From Chitinophaga pinensis (GTDB lineage: Bacteria; Bacteroidota; Bacteroidia; UBA4408): 64,000 nt of DNA. Shown piece after piece: positions 26,900 to 34,734 of this stretch (the first letter of the stretch is position 1; the number at the start of each line of letters is the position of its first letter). The DNA is taken from the NCBI GenBank assembly GCA_945861665.1, contig CAMAVS010000004.1, forward strand, positions 62,001-126,000, written 5' to 3'. The translations under genes were made by a program, and so were the position numbers. The notes beneath the pieces are model-generated. The model saw only the letters and a list, made by a program, of their open reading frames with translations. It searched no databases and had not been told where the DNA came from.

Positions 26900-27445
26900 A
26901 TGAGCAATACTTCCGCACAATTTGATGCTGCCATAAAAAGCTGTAAAGATATATTTATTAAAAAAATGCACGATTATGGAAGCGCCTGGCGAATTTTACG
27001 CACCAGTTCCATAACCGACCAACTTTTTATTAAAGCACAACGAATACGCAGCATTGAGGATAAAGGTATGCAAAAAATTGAAGAGGATGTTTTATCGGAA
27101 TACATTGGTATTGTTAACTATTCGGTAATTGGCTTAATTCAATTAACCTTGGGTACAGGCGATGAAATGGACTTGCCAATGGAAAAAGCAATAAAATTAT
27201 TTGAGAAATACGTAGGAGAGGCTAAAGGCTTAATGGAGAATAAAAATCACGATTACGATGAAGCTTGGCGAGATATGCGTGTAAGTTCGCTTACCGATTT
27301 AATTTTAATGAAACTATTGCGTATCAAACAAATTGAGGACAACAAAGGTAAAACATTAATCAGCGAAGGTATTGATGCCAACTACTACGATATGATTAAT
27401 TATGCTGTTTTTGCGATGATAAAGATTGATGATGGTAGTTTCTAG
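26900..27445 (+). CDS. DUF1599 protein with duplicated domain
   Basis: About 181 residues. Two copies of the DUF1599 (nucleotide modification associated domain 1) unit are visible: HDYGSAWRILRTSSITDQLFIKAQRIRSIE near residue 25 and HDYDEAWRDMRVSSLTDLILMKLLRIKQIE near residue 118. The pair probably forms a helical pseudo-dimer. The biochemical role in Bacteroidota is not established; the domain is linked in the literature to base-modification gene sets. ATG 26900 is preferred to 26843, because the upstream extension is a hydrophobic stretch overlapping the promoter region (TATCTTTG at 26857-26864). The gene is divergent from folP. Confidence 0.85.
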   Translation: MSNTSAQFDAAIKSCKDIFIKKMHDYGSAWRILRTSSITDQLFIKAQRIRSIEDKGMQKIEEDVLSEYIGIVNYSVIGLIQLTLGTGDEMDLPMEKAIKLFEKYVGEAKGLMENKNHDYDEAWRDMRVSSLTDLILMKLLRIKQIEDNKGKTLISEGIDANYYDMINYAVFAMIKIDDGSF

Positions 27446-27484
27446 ATTTAGTTGTTAACTGTTATGTGTTTGAGTAAACAATAA

Positions 27485-27964
27485 TTAGGGATAATATACA
27501 GGAGGAAGCACTTTAATTTTTTTCACTTCTAAATACCTTCGTTTTTTATTGTACACATAACTTATTAATGCAAGGCCTTTGTGGTCATAAGGTACAGGAT
27601 ATATTTTTATCTTTTCTTCTTCGTAATTTGGGCTGTGTGTTTTATACACATTTGTATTTTTTTTTGCAACAAGCATAATCGAATCGTTTGTAGAAAACTC
27701 AGTCAACCCTACTTTGGTAATATTCTTAATGCTTGAAGGGAGGTATTCTTTTCCCAGCCAAAAACGATCTATGGTAATTTTACCGGAAGGTAATTTTGTT
27801 AGTAGTTTAATTTGATACTCAGTTGTGCAACCTGCGCCAATTATCCCGGCACAAGAAAATTTTGAAGTAGCATTTAACATTTCCAACACCATAGCTTTTT
27901 TTTGCACTTCGAAAGAAGTTGCAAAAAGGAAAAATAAAACAAAGAAGGATATTCGTGTTTTCAT
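27485..27964 (-). CDS. Secreted protein of unknown function
   Basis: I do not recognise the family. The 159-residue protein has a signal peptide (MKTRISFFVLFFLFATSF), then a mixed beta region with two Cys in SCAGIIGAGCTTEY that might form a disulfide, and a basic C-terminal part with YNKKRRYLEVKKIKV. ATG 27964 is preferred to 27973 because it begins the signal peptide. It lies between convergent DUF1599 and the OstA-like gene, 130 bases from the latter. Confidence 0.7.
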   Translation of the reverse strand: MKTRISFFVLFFLFATSFEVQKKAMVLEMLNATSKFSCAGIIGAGCTTEYQIKLLTKLPSGKITIDRFWLGKEYLPSSIKNITKVGLTEFSTNDSIMLVAKKNTNVYKTHSPNYEEEKIKIYPVPYDHKGLALISYVYNKKRRYLEVKKIKVLPPVYYP

Positions 27965-28094
27965 TTTATACAATTGTAAAGTTAATGACTATTTTGTTTT
28001 ATATTGGTTATTGAGTTGGGTAATAGATGTGGGGCAATGAAATTAGTAGACTTGCTTGTTACTAACATCCTCACTAACAACCCAAAGCCAATAT

Positions 28095-29672
28095 CTACCA
28101 ATTAAAAATATCGCTTTTCTTTTTCGGTTGTCTATTCTCTAACCATTTAAAGTCTTTTAATATTAAGTCATCGATACTTAATTCTTTATAGGGGTGCATT
28201 GCTCCTGAAGGTTTACCGAGCATTGCAATTTTGCTCACTGAATTATTCTTCATATAAATCATCATATTGTTACAATCGGCTTTGTTTACCCCTATATAGG
28301 CACCATTATTTTCTTTCACGTAATATACAACTTGTCCGTTACCATAAACTTTCAATCGCTTCATTTCGTTGTTCACAAAAAAGCCTTTCATCGTTTTCCC
28401 TTTTATTTGGTTGTAACGAGCCGAATCTTCCTTTGAGGCGATAAAGGAATTATTGGGAATATACAGCCAGTCTATTTTGCCTGAATAATTTTTTATATCA
28501 ATTCTATCGCCAGTTATTTGTGACGAGTCGGACCACAACACCGGTGCGAAAAACATTTTCATCAGTGAATCGCCTGCATTCACGACCAATGAATCGCACA
28601 TGCCTTGCATATCTTTTTTAAAGAACTTCACTTTATTATAGGCAAATAACTGACGGTGACTGTCTTTAATTGAATCAGGCATTGTTGGTTTTTTTAACTT
28701 CTCAAGTTGTTTTTTCATGCTATAATATGCTGTATCGTAAGTAGACTTTAAGGTATCTGCGTGAAGAAACAAAGTGTCACCGCCAAAATATTGTGTGAGT
28801 AATGCTTTGCCTGTAATAACATACTTGTCAAGTAATTCAAAGTATTCAGCTAATTCACCGTTAAGTATTATTTTTTCTACCGAATCAAGTAACGCTACAT
28901 TTTTTATCGCTTTTCCATAGCCCTTTTTACGGTCGTAAAATAAACTATCTCCACTAAACTTTTGTCCATCTGTTTTTAAGTATGCATTTCTATTAAACTG
29001 ACACATATCTTTTACGCTATTGTACCAACCATTTTCGCAATAAATGAAATTGTTTTTTGCAATTATCCTTGTGGGTCCATAAAAGTATGAAATTTTAGTA
29101 AAGGTATTGTGCCGCAGTGTATCAGTGTATATCGTATAATCAGGATTTACGAGCACCACATCTTTTTTAAAATAAAAATCTTTTGATTCGGAATAGTAAT
29201 AACCATACCTACTGGTTAATGTATTGTCTTTGTTGGTTATTTTACCGCCACCATTAAAATTGCCAATTTTGGTATTCATATCGTATAAAAGATGCTCAGT
29301 AATAAGTAGCATTTCTTTATCGCTCAACCGAACATTTTTAATCAAAACTGCCTTTTTCGTATCTCCATTGTAACGCAATGTGTCTCCGTATAAATTAAGC
29401 GAATCGCCCTGTTGAATGTGTACTTTCCCAAAAGCATCTATGGCATTTTTATCAGTGTATTGGTAAGCGCTGTCGCAATACATCATCACATCTTCTTGCT
29501 TAAAAACTACGTTGCCTATAATTTTACGAACCTTCCCTCCCCTATTCTCATCGTAGGTAAGGTTATCACCATTTACAATTTCAATTTGTTTTCCTTTGGT
29601 TGGTGCTTTATCTACTTTTTTCTTTTGTGCAGAACAAGGAATAACCCATAAAAAGACAAAAAAAATGCACAA
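28095..29672 (-). CDS. OstA/LptA-like periplasmic protein
   Basis: This 525-residue exported protein is built of repeated OstA/LptA-like beta units (GDNLTYDENRGG, VMMYCDSAYQY, DSLNLYGDTLRYN and further D-S/T-L-Y repeats to about residue 420), the fold that shuttles lipopolysaccharide across the periplasm. It is the Bacteroidota OstA-like type, longer than E. coli LptA. The start is unusual: no ATG or GTG lies in frame after the upstream stop, and only TTG 29672 is a standard candidate. That would leave a signal peptide without a basic N-terminus, whereas a rare ATT/ATA start further up would add a Lys. It follows the M42 peptidase gene. Confidence 0.85.
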   Translation of the reverse strand: MCIFFVFLWVIPCSAQKKKVDKAPTKGKQIEIVNGDNLTYDENRGGKVRKIIGNVVFKQEDVMMYCDSAYQYTDKNAIDAFGKVHIQQGDSLNLYGDTLRYNGDTKKAVLIKNVRLSDKEMLLITEHLLYDMNTKIGNFNGGGKITNKDNTLTSRYGYYYSESKDFYFKKDVVLVNPDYTIYTDTLRHNTFTKISYFYGPTRIIAKNNFIYCENGWYNSVKDMCQFNRNAYLKTDGQKFSGDSLFYDRKKGYGKAIKNVALLDSVEKIILNGELAEYFELLDKYVITGKALLTQYFGGDTLFLHADTLKSTYDTAYYSMKKQLEKLKKPTMPDSIKDSHRQLFAYNKVKFFKKDMQGMCDSLVVNAGDSLMKMFFAPVLWSDSSQITGDRIDIKNYSGKIDWLYIPNNSFIASKEDSARYNQIKGKTMKGFFVNNEMKRLKVYGNGQVVYYVKENNGAYIGVNKADCNNMMIYMKNNSVSKIAMLGKPSGAMHPYKELSIDDLILKDFKWLENRQPKKKSDIFNW

Positions 29673-29719
29673 TACAAGAGTGTATTTTAGGAAGCAAGTT
29701 ATTGTATTTAAAAAGTAGA

Positions 29720-30820
29720 TTATGATAATTTAATGTATTTAAAATCGTGGTTATTCTTTACAGAAAGCAAGGTTTCATAAATAAGTTTAATAACATTATT
29801 CACATCTTCTTTATGAACACTTTCAACCGTTGTATGCATATAACGTAATGGCAACGAAATTAGTGCAGAAGGCACACCTCCTAACGAATAAGCAAAAGCA
29901 TCGGTATCGGTTCCAGTTGCACGTGATGCCGCAGCACGCTGAAACGGAATTTTATTTTTATTCGCTGCAGCTATTATTAATTTCAAGACATTGTTTTGTA
30001 CAGCAGGGCCGTATGTAAGTACCGGACCTTTACCACAGGCTAAATCACCGCTAGTTATTTTGCTCATCATGGGCGACTGTGTATCGTGACAAACATCTGT
30101 AACGATTGCTAAATTAGGCTTTATGGTATGCGTAATCATTTCGGCACCGCGCAAACCCACTTCTTCTTGAACTGAGTTGGTTATATATAATCCAAAAGGA
30201 AGTTTTACTTTATTTTCTTTCAGTACTTTAGCTACTTGAGCTATTATAAATCCACCAATACGATTGTCCAATGCTCTTCCCACATAGTATCGATCGTTTA
30301 GCACCATAAACTCATCATCATAGGTAATTACACAACCCACGTGAACACCTAAGGCTTCCACCTCTTTTTTTGTACTGCATCCACAATCTAAAAATATATT
30401 TTTTAAAGTAGGTGATTCTTCCTTTGCTGCATCACGAACGTGAATAGCAGGCCATCCGAATACCGCTTTTACAATTCCTTTATCGGTGTGAATGTTTACA
30501 CGTTTTGAAGGGGCTATTTGATGGTCGCTACCGCCATTTCTACGCAAGTATATAAATCCATCGTTGGTAATGTAATGTACAAACCACGATATTTCATCTG
30601 CGTGTGCCTCTATTACTACTTTGTATGCAGCCTTTGGATTTATTACGGCTACTGCTGTTCCATAATTGTCTACAAAATAATAATCCACATAAGGTTTGAT
30701 ATAATTGAGCCATAATTTCTGACCTTCTGTCTCAAATCCTGTCGGAGCAGCATTGTTAATGTATTTTTCTAAAAATGCCGAAGCGTTTTTATCTAAAATT
30801 GAGTTCTTTTTCTTCGCCAT
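29720..30820 (-). CDS. M42-family aminopeptidase
   Basis: This 366-residue dinuclear-metal peptidase (glutamyl aminopeptidase/endoglucanase M family) trims peptides in the cytoplasm. Metal ligands and catalytic residues are seen in EAHADEISW (His and Asp), ALDNRIGG (bridging Asp), QEEVGLRGA (catalytic Glu and metal Glu), VTDVCHDT (Asp) and the C-terminal HTTVESVHKED (His). The PDZ-like insert domain lies between about 95 and 175. Its start is two bases from the stop of def, so the order is def then this gene, probably one operon. Confidence 0.93.
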   Translation of the reverse strand: MAKKKNSILDKNASAFLEKYINNAAPTGFETEGQKLWLNYIKPYVDYYFVDNYGTAVAVINPKAAYKVVIEAHADEISWFVHYITNDGFIYLRRNGGSDHQIAPSKRVNIHTDKGIVKAVFGWPAIHVRDAAKEESPTLKNIFLDCGCSTKKEVEALGVHVGCVITYDDEFMVLNDRYYVGRALDNRIGGFIIAQVAKVLKENKVKLPFGLYITNSVQEEVGLRGAEMITHTIKPNLAIVTDVCHDTQSPMMSKITSGDLACGKGPVLTYGPAVQNNVLKLIIAAANKNKIPFQRAAASRATGTDTDAFAYSLGGVPSALISLPLRYMHTTVESVHKEDVNNVIKLIYETLLSVKNNHDFKYIKLS

Positions 30821-30822
30821 AC

Positions 30823-31380
30823 TTATTTTTTAGGAAACTTCATTTTATAATCTACATCTACTTTTCCTTTAGATATATCGTTTAACTTGCCCTTTAACAA
30901 GGTTCTTTTTAATGCAGAAATACGGTCGGTGAATAACTTCCCTTCTATATGATCGTACTCGTGTTGAATGATGCGTGCAGCTAATCCGCTAAATTCTTCT
31001 TCATAATAATCAAAATGCTCATCGTAATAGCGAATTAAAATGGTCGGTTTTCGCATTATATCCTCACGCACGGTGGGTATACTCAAACAGCCCTCATTAA
31101 ACACCCACTCTTTACCGCTTTCTTCTACTATTTGTGCATTGATAAATACTTGCACAAAATCTGCCAACTCCGGGTCTTTATCTTCAAAGGGAGATGCGTC
31201 AATTACAAATAATCGAATGGCTTTGCCAATCTGTGGCGCGGCTAAACCTACTCCATTGGCATTCTCCATCGTGTCGAACATGTTATCAATCAATTCTTTT
31301 AAATTGGGATACTGTTCTTTAATATCAACTGCTTTTTTTTTTAATACCGGATCACCGTAAGCAACTATTGGGAGAATCAT
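30823..31380 (-). CDS. def: Peptide deformylase
   Basis: This 185-residue metalloenzyme removes the formyl group from the N-terminus of new proteins. The three family motifs are intact: GVGLAAPQIG, EGCLSIP (metal Cys) and QHEYDHIEG (HExxH, two metal His and catalytic Glu). The length is standard for the type I/II bacterial enzyme. It lies between ruvX (upstream, 38 bases) and the M42 peptidase on the same strand. Confidence 0.97.
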   Translation of the reverse strand: MILPIVAYGDPVLKKKAVDIKEQYPNLKELIDNMFDTMENANGVGLAAPQIGKAIRLFVIDASPFEDKDPELADFVQVFINAQIVEESGKEWVFNEGCLSIPTVREDIMRKPTILIRYYDEHFDYYEEEFSGLAARIIQHEYDHIEGKLFTDRISALKRTLLKGKLNDISKGKVDVDYKMKFPKK

Positions 31381-31418
31381 ATACTATTTGACATTTTGTA
31401 AATTTTAAAAAGGCAAAT

Positions 31419-31850
31419 TTACGAATAATGTTCTTTGTTTTTCATTGCTTCCATATAGGATTGTAAAATAAGCGTAGCACTTATCTCATCAACTAAAGCT
31501 TTGTTTCTGCGTTGTTGTTTTTTCAAACCACCGTCAATCATTGTCTGAAAAGCCATTTTGGAGGTGAAACGCTCGTCCATTCTTTCCAATTTCATATTCG
31601 GAAACTCCTTTTTAAACTTAATTAAAAAAAGGTTAACCTGTTCAGCCGATTGAGAAGGCTCGTTGTTCATTTTCTTGGGTTCGCCCACTACTACACATTC
31701 TACTGACTCGTTTTTAAAATACTGTTTTAAAAATACAATTAAATCTTTGCTGTGTATGGTGCTAAGTCCACTTGAAATAATTTGAAGAGAATCTGTTACG
31801 GCAATGCCACAACGTTTAGTACCATAATCAATTGCCATTATTCGAGCCAT
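31419..31850 (-). CDS. ruvX: Putative pre-16S rRNA nuclease YqgF/RuvX
   Basis: This protein has 143 residues. The RNase H-like fold is marked by MAIDYGTKRCGIAVTD (catalytic Asp near residue 7), VVGEPKKMNNEPS (Glu) and DERFTSKMA with a late conserved Asp in ALVDEISATLIL. The family completes 5' processing of 16S rRNA in E. coli; Holliday junction cleavage was an early proposal. ATG 31850 is chosen over 31898, as the upstream extension runs into the 3' end of the SRP RNA gene. Confidence 0.93.
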   Translation of the reverse strand: MARIMAIDYGTKRCGIAVTDSLQIISSGLSTIHSKDLIVFLKQYFKNESVECVVVGEPKKMNNEPSQSAEQVNLFLIKFKKEFPNMKLERMDERFTSKMAFQTMIDGGLKKQQRRNKALVDEISATLILQSYMEAMKNKEHYS

Positions 31851-31876
31851 TGTTGTAAATTTATAAAAATAAAAAA

Positions 31877-31972
31877 GGGTAAGCCCCTTATATCGCACCG
31901 CTCAACCACCTACCCTTGCACCCTTCCAGATCTGGGGGAGTTCAGTAGGAGCTGGTCGTATAAGACTTACCC
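31877..31972 (-). ncRNA. ffs: Small bacterial signal recognition particle RNA
   Basis: A 96-base RNA read on the minus strand folds into one long hairpin. The outer helix GGGTAAG/CTTACCC closes it, and UUAUA/UAUAA and ACCAGCUC/GAGCGGU helices follow. The tip holds the SRP signature CAGATCTGGAAGGGTGCA: GGAA tetraloop plus the CAG/GCA symmetric loop that binds Ffh. The signature exists only on this strand. A promoter ends five bases upstream, and a T-rich run (TTTTTTATTTTT) directly after the outer helix makes it its own terminator. With Ffh it targets nascent membrane proteins. ruvX starts 26 bases downstream. Confidence 0.9.
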
Positions 31973-31976
31973 ACCA

Positions 31977-32005
31977 CAAAAGTAGAAAATTTTATATGTA
32001 AACAA
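31977..32005 (-). promoter_or_regulatory. Promoter of the SRP RNA gene
   Basis: On the minus strand TTG (32005-32003), 18 bases and TACTTTTG (31984-31977) match the Bacteroidota consensus. The RNA 5' end GGG follows after four bases, the expected start distance. Confidence 0.75.
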
Positions 32006-32019
32006 TAATTTATTCAAAA

Positions 32020-32047
32020 TTGTTGTTTTTATAAATTACTATATTTG
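32020..32047 (+). promoter_or_regulatory. Promoter of the DUF4199 gene, divergent from ffs
   Basis: TTG (32020-32022), 17 bases and TATATTTG (32040-32047) lie 23 bases before the ATG at 32071. The -33 elements of this promoter and the ffs promoter are only 15 bases apart, back to back. Confidence 0.6.
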
Positions 32048-32070
32048 TCTTTATAACATACAAAAATCCT

Positions 32071-32607
32071 ATGGAAACAAAACCAAATCCCATTTATAAA
32101 AACTCAATGAATTACGGTACTATTGTTGGGTTGGCACTTTGTATTATTGTTATAATTGTAAGTACGCTTAAAATTAAAAGTCAAACAATACCTAATTTGC
32201 TTAGTTATGCAATACTCATAACTGCCATTGTAATAGGTACCAAAAACTTACGAGATAACCTGGAAGGTGGTTTTATAAGCTACGGCAGAGCACTTTGGAG
32301 TGGAACATTGATTACTTTTTTCTGTGCCATTATCACCTGTTTTTATATGCTTCTTCATTTTCGATTTATCGACCCAAGTGCCATCGATCAAATATTACAG
32401 CAACAGGAACAAGGTATGATTGATAATGGAACGCCCGATGAACAAATTGAAATGGGTATGAAGTACGCACGTAAGTTTACGACACCTATTTGGATAGCCA
32501 TATTTGGTTTAATAATGTACACTTTTATGGGATTTATTTTTTCATTGATTACTTCAGCCTTCTTGAAAAAAGAAGCTACACCGTTCGAAAAAACTGATAG
32601 CAATTAA
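32071..32607 (+). CDS. DUF4199 integral membrane protein
   Basis: This 178-residue protein has four predicted membrane helices (about 14-31, 38-56, 72-92 and 145-168) and an acidic, Gln-rich loop before the last one, the pattern of the DUF4199 family. Its function is unknown. In Bacteroidota it is often found immediately upstream of a family 2 glycosyltransferase, as here (one base between stop and start), which suggests a link to lipid-linked sugar transfer, but this is context only. Confidence 0.85.
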   Translation: METKPNPIYKNSMNYGTIVGLALCIIVIIVSTLKIKSQTIPNLLSYAILITAIVIGTKNLRDNLEGGFISYGRALWSGTLITFFCAIITCFYMLLHFRFIDPSAIDQILQQQEQGMIDNGTPDEQIEMGMKYARKFTTPIWIAIFGLIMYTFMGFIFSLITSAFLKKEATPFEKTDSN

Positions 32608-32608
32608 G

Positions 32609-33562
32609 ATGGTAGATATATCCGTAGTTATTCCTTTATTAAACGAGGAGGAATCATTGCAAGAGCTTTGCGATTGGATAGCGCGTGTAATGGATGAAAA
32701 TAAATACTCCTACGAAGTTATATTAGTAGACGATGGCAGTAAGGATGCATCGTGGGGTATAATTGAAAGTATCAGTAAACAAAACTCTTCTATTAAGGGA
32801 ATAAAATTTAAACGCAATTACGGTAAATCGGCCGCGCTGTATGTAGCATTTGATGCTGCTTTTGGTAATGTGGTGATTACGATGGATGCCGATTTGCAAG
32901 ACAGCCCGGATGAAATACCCGAACTGTATAATATGATTGTGAAAGATGGTTATGATTTAGTATCTGGTTGGAAAAAGAAGCGTTACGACCCACTAACAAA
33001 AACAATACCTACTAAATTATTTAACTGGGCAACCCGTAAAATAAGTGGTATTGAGAATTTACACGACTTTAACTGCGGACTAAAATCATACAATAAAAAC
33101 GTTATAAAAAGCATTGAAGTATACGGTGAAATGCACCGCTACATACCTGTTATTGCTAAATGGGCAGGATTTACAAAAATTGCCGAAAAGGAAGTACAGC
33201 ACCGCGAACGCAAATACGGAACAACCAAATTTGGCTTGGAGCGCTTTTTAAATGGCTTTCTCGACTTATTTTCCATCACTTTTATTTCGAAATTCGGAAA
33301 AAGACCCATGCACTTTTTTGGCTCCATTGGTACACTTATCTTCTTTTTCGGTGGTATTGTTTCGATGTGGCTCATTGGCGAAAAAATATACAATCTTTAC
33401 AATCATTTAACAGTGCGTAACATTACAGATCAACCCTTATTTTATTTTGCTTTAACGGCTATGATTGTTGGCACTCAACTATTTTTGGCAGGTTTTCTGG
33501 GCGAACTCATTGCACGCAATTCTCCCGTACGAAACAATTACCACATCGAGAAAAAAGTATGA
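32609..33562 (+). CDS. Family 2 glycosyltransferase, GtrB/dolichyl-phosphate mannosyltransferase type
   Basis: This 317-residue inner-membrane enzyme transfers a sugar from a nucleotide donor to undecaprenyl phosphate or a similar lipid. The GT2 fold is shown by ISVVIPLLNEEESL, VDDGSKDAS and the metal-binding DADLQDSPDEIP, then a QHRERKYGTTKFG-like loop (here VQHRERKYGTTKF), the DPM1/GtrB signature. Two C-terminal membrane helices lie at about 235-257 and 276-298. It follows DUF4199 by one base and overlaps the FAH gene by four, so the three form an operon. Donor specificity cannot be read. Confidence 0.9.
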   Translation: MVDISVVIPLLNEEESLQELCDWIARVMDENKYSYEVILVDDGSKDASWGIIESISKQNSSIKGIKFKRNYGKSAALYVAFDAAFGNVVITMDADLQDSPDEIPELYNMIVKDGYDLVSGWKKKRYDPLTKTIPTKLFNWATRKISGIENLHDFNCGLKSYNKNVIKSIEVYGEMHRYIPVIAKWAGFTKIAEKEVQHRERKYGTTKFGLERFLNGFLDLFSITFISKFGKRPMHFFGSIGTLIFFFGGIVSMWLIGEKIYNLYNHLTVRNITDQPLFYFALTAMIVGTQLFLAGFLGELIARNSPVRNNYHIEKKV

Positions 33563-34170
33563 AAATAATTTGTATCGGCCGTAATTACGCTGAGCACGCC
33601 AAAGAACTCAACAACGCTGTACCAACTGAGCCTGTATTTTTTATGAAACCCGATACAGCACTTATTCGTAACGGACAGCCTTTTTATCACCCCGATTTTT
33701 CGAACGACATACACCACGAAATTGAATTGGTATTGGTTATTTGCAAAACAGGCAAAAATATTGACGATAAATTTGCATCTAAATACTATAATAAAATAGC
33801 TATAGGCGTTGACTTTACCGCACGCGACCTTCAAAATACTGCAAAAGAAAAAGGCTTGCCATGGGAAAAAGCAAAAGCCTTTGACGGCTCCGCTCCTTTG
33901 GGTGAAAGTGTGGATGTAAGCACTATAAAAGATGTAAATAATATTAATTTCCACTTAGAAATTAACGGTAAAACAGTACAGCAAGGGAATACAAAAGACT
34001 TGCTGTTTTCCTTCGATAAAATAATTGCATATATTTCACGCTATATCACATTAAAAACAGGTGACCTAATTTATACCGGAACTCCCGCAGGTGTTGGAAA
34101 AGTAAATATAGGTGATAAACTAGAAGGTTTTATTGAAGGAAATAAAATGTTGGAGCTTGCTATTAAGTAG
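33559..34170 (+). CDS. Fumarylacetoacetate hydrolase family protein
   Basis: This 203-residue protein of the FAH superfamily has the short-form signature from MKIICIGRNYAEHAKEL, PVFFMKPDTALI, the metal-binding HHEIELVLV, GVDFTARD and LIYTGTPAGVG. Such enzymes hydrolyse or decarboxylate beta-diketo acids (acylpyruvases, oxaloacetate decarboxylases); the exact substrate is not evident. The ATGA overlap with the glycosyltransferase gene shows translational coupling, although a functional link is not obvious. Confidence 0.9.
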   Translation: MKIICIGRNYAEHAKELNNAVPTEPVFFMKPDTALIRNGQPFYHPDFSNDIHHEIELVLVICKTGKNIDDKFASKYYNKIAIGVDFTARDLQNTAKEKGLPWEKAKAFDGSAPLGESVDVSTIKDVNNINFHLEINGKTVQQGNTKDLLFSFDKIIAYISRYITLKTGDLIYTGTPAGVGKVNIGDKLEGFIEGNKMLELAIK

Positions 34171-34206
34171 CTTCACATACCCTCAAACGTCATTTCGATA
34201 AGCTTT

Positions 34207-34655
34207 TCAATGAAAAATAATACCGGATACTTTGAGCTTTATTTTATCAAATAAGACCAGTGTTTTATTTGAGTCCCTATAATTTATAAATACACTTTTT
34301 TCTTTCAACTTAATATAAATAAAAGGAGGTGTTTCAATATCTACAAATAGGAGAGCATCTTCTATTCCCTTCATTTTAAAATGCCCTTTAAAATAGGTTT
34401 AGCACCAAATCCATTTGTTCTACTAAGTATTTCAGGTAACGAGTGAATTGTATCAACTTTTATTATATCACTGTATTTAAATTCGATGTTATAACCTGTA
34501 CTACTTATTTCCATTTTATTATCTTCAAAATGAGTCGTAGGGGCTGTCATACCAGAATAAAGAATAATTGCTACGATGACTCCAACTACAATCATTGTGT
34601 AGAATACCCCTATACCTATTTTATAAAAATCACCAGTGTAAACTGAATTTTTCAT
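34207..34655 (-). pseudogene. Frameshifted PH-like membrane protein gene
   Basis: The first 94 codons encode one membrane helix (about 18-36) followed by the start of a bacterial PH-like domain (ISSTGYNIEFKYSDI and SRTNGFGAKPILKG), then stop. Moving one frame at 34383-34387 continues the domain without a gap: HFKMKGIEDALLFV, TPPFIYIKLKEKSVFINYR, ending at TGA 34209-34207. The single-base loss falls in a GGG run, so it could be a real mutation, phase variation or an assembly error. Intact, the protein would have about 148 residues. Its function is unknown. Confidence 0.75.
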
Positions 34656-34734
34656 TAATGAGTGCTTTTTATTAATTCAAAATTAATTCTTGCCTATGGT
34701 TTGTGTTATAACCAACCGCAGAAATTCTAAAAAA

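Noticed and set aside
31782-31985. Plus-strand reading frame across the ruvX start and SRP RNA
   Set aside because: It reads through a structured RNA gene and the antisense of ruvX, and has no protein-like composition.
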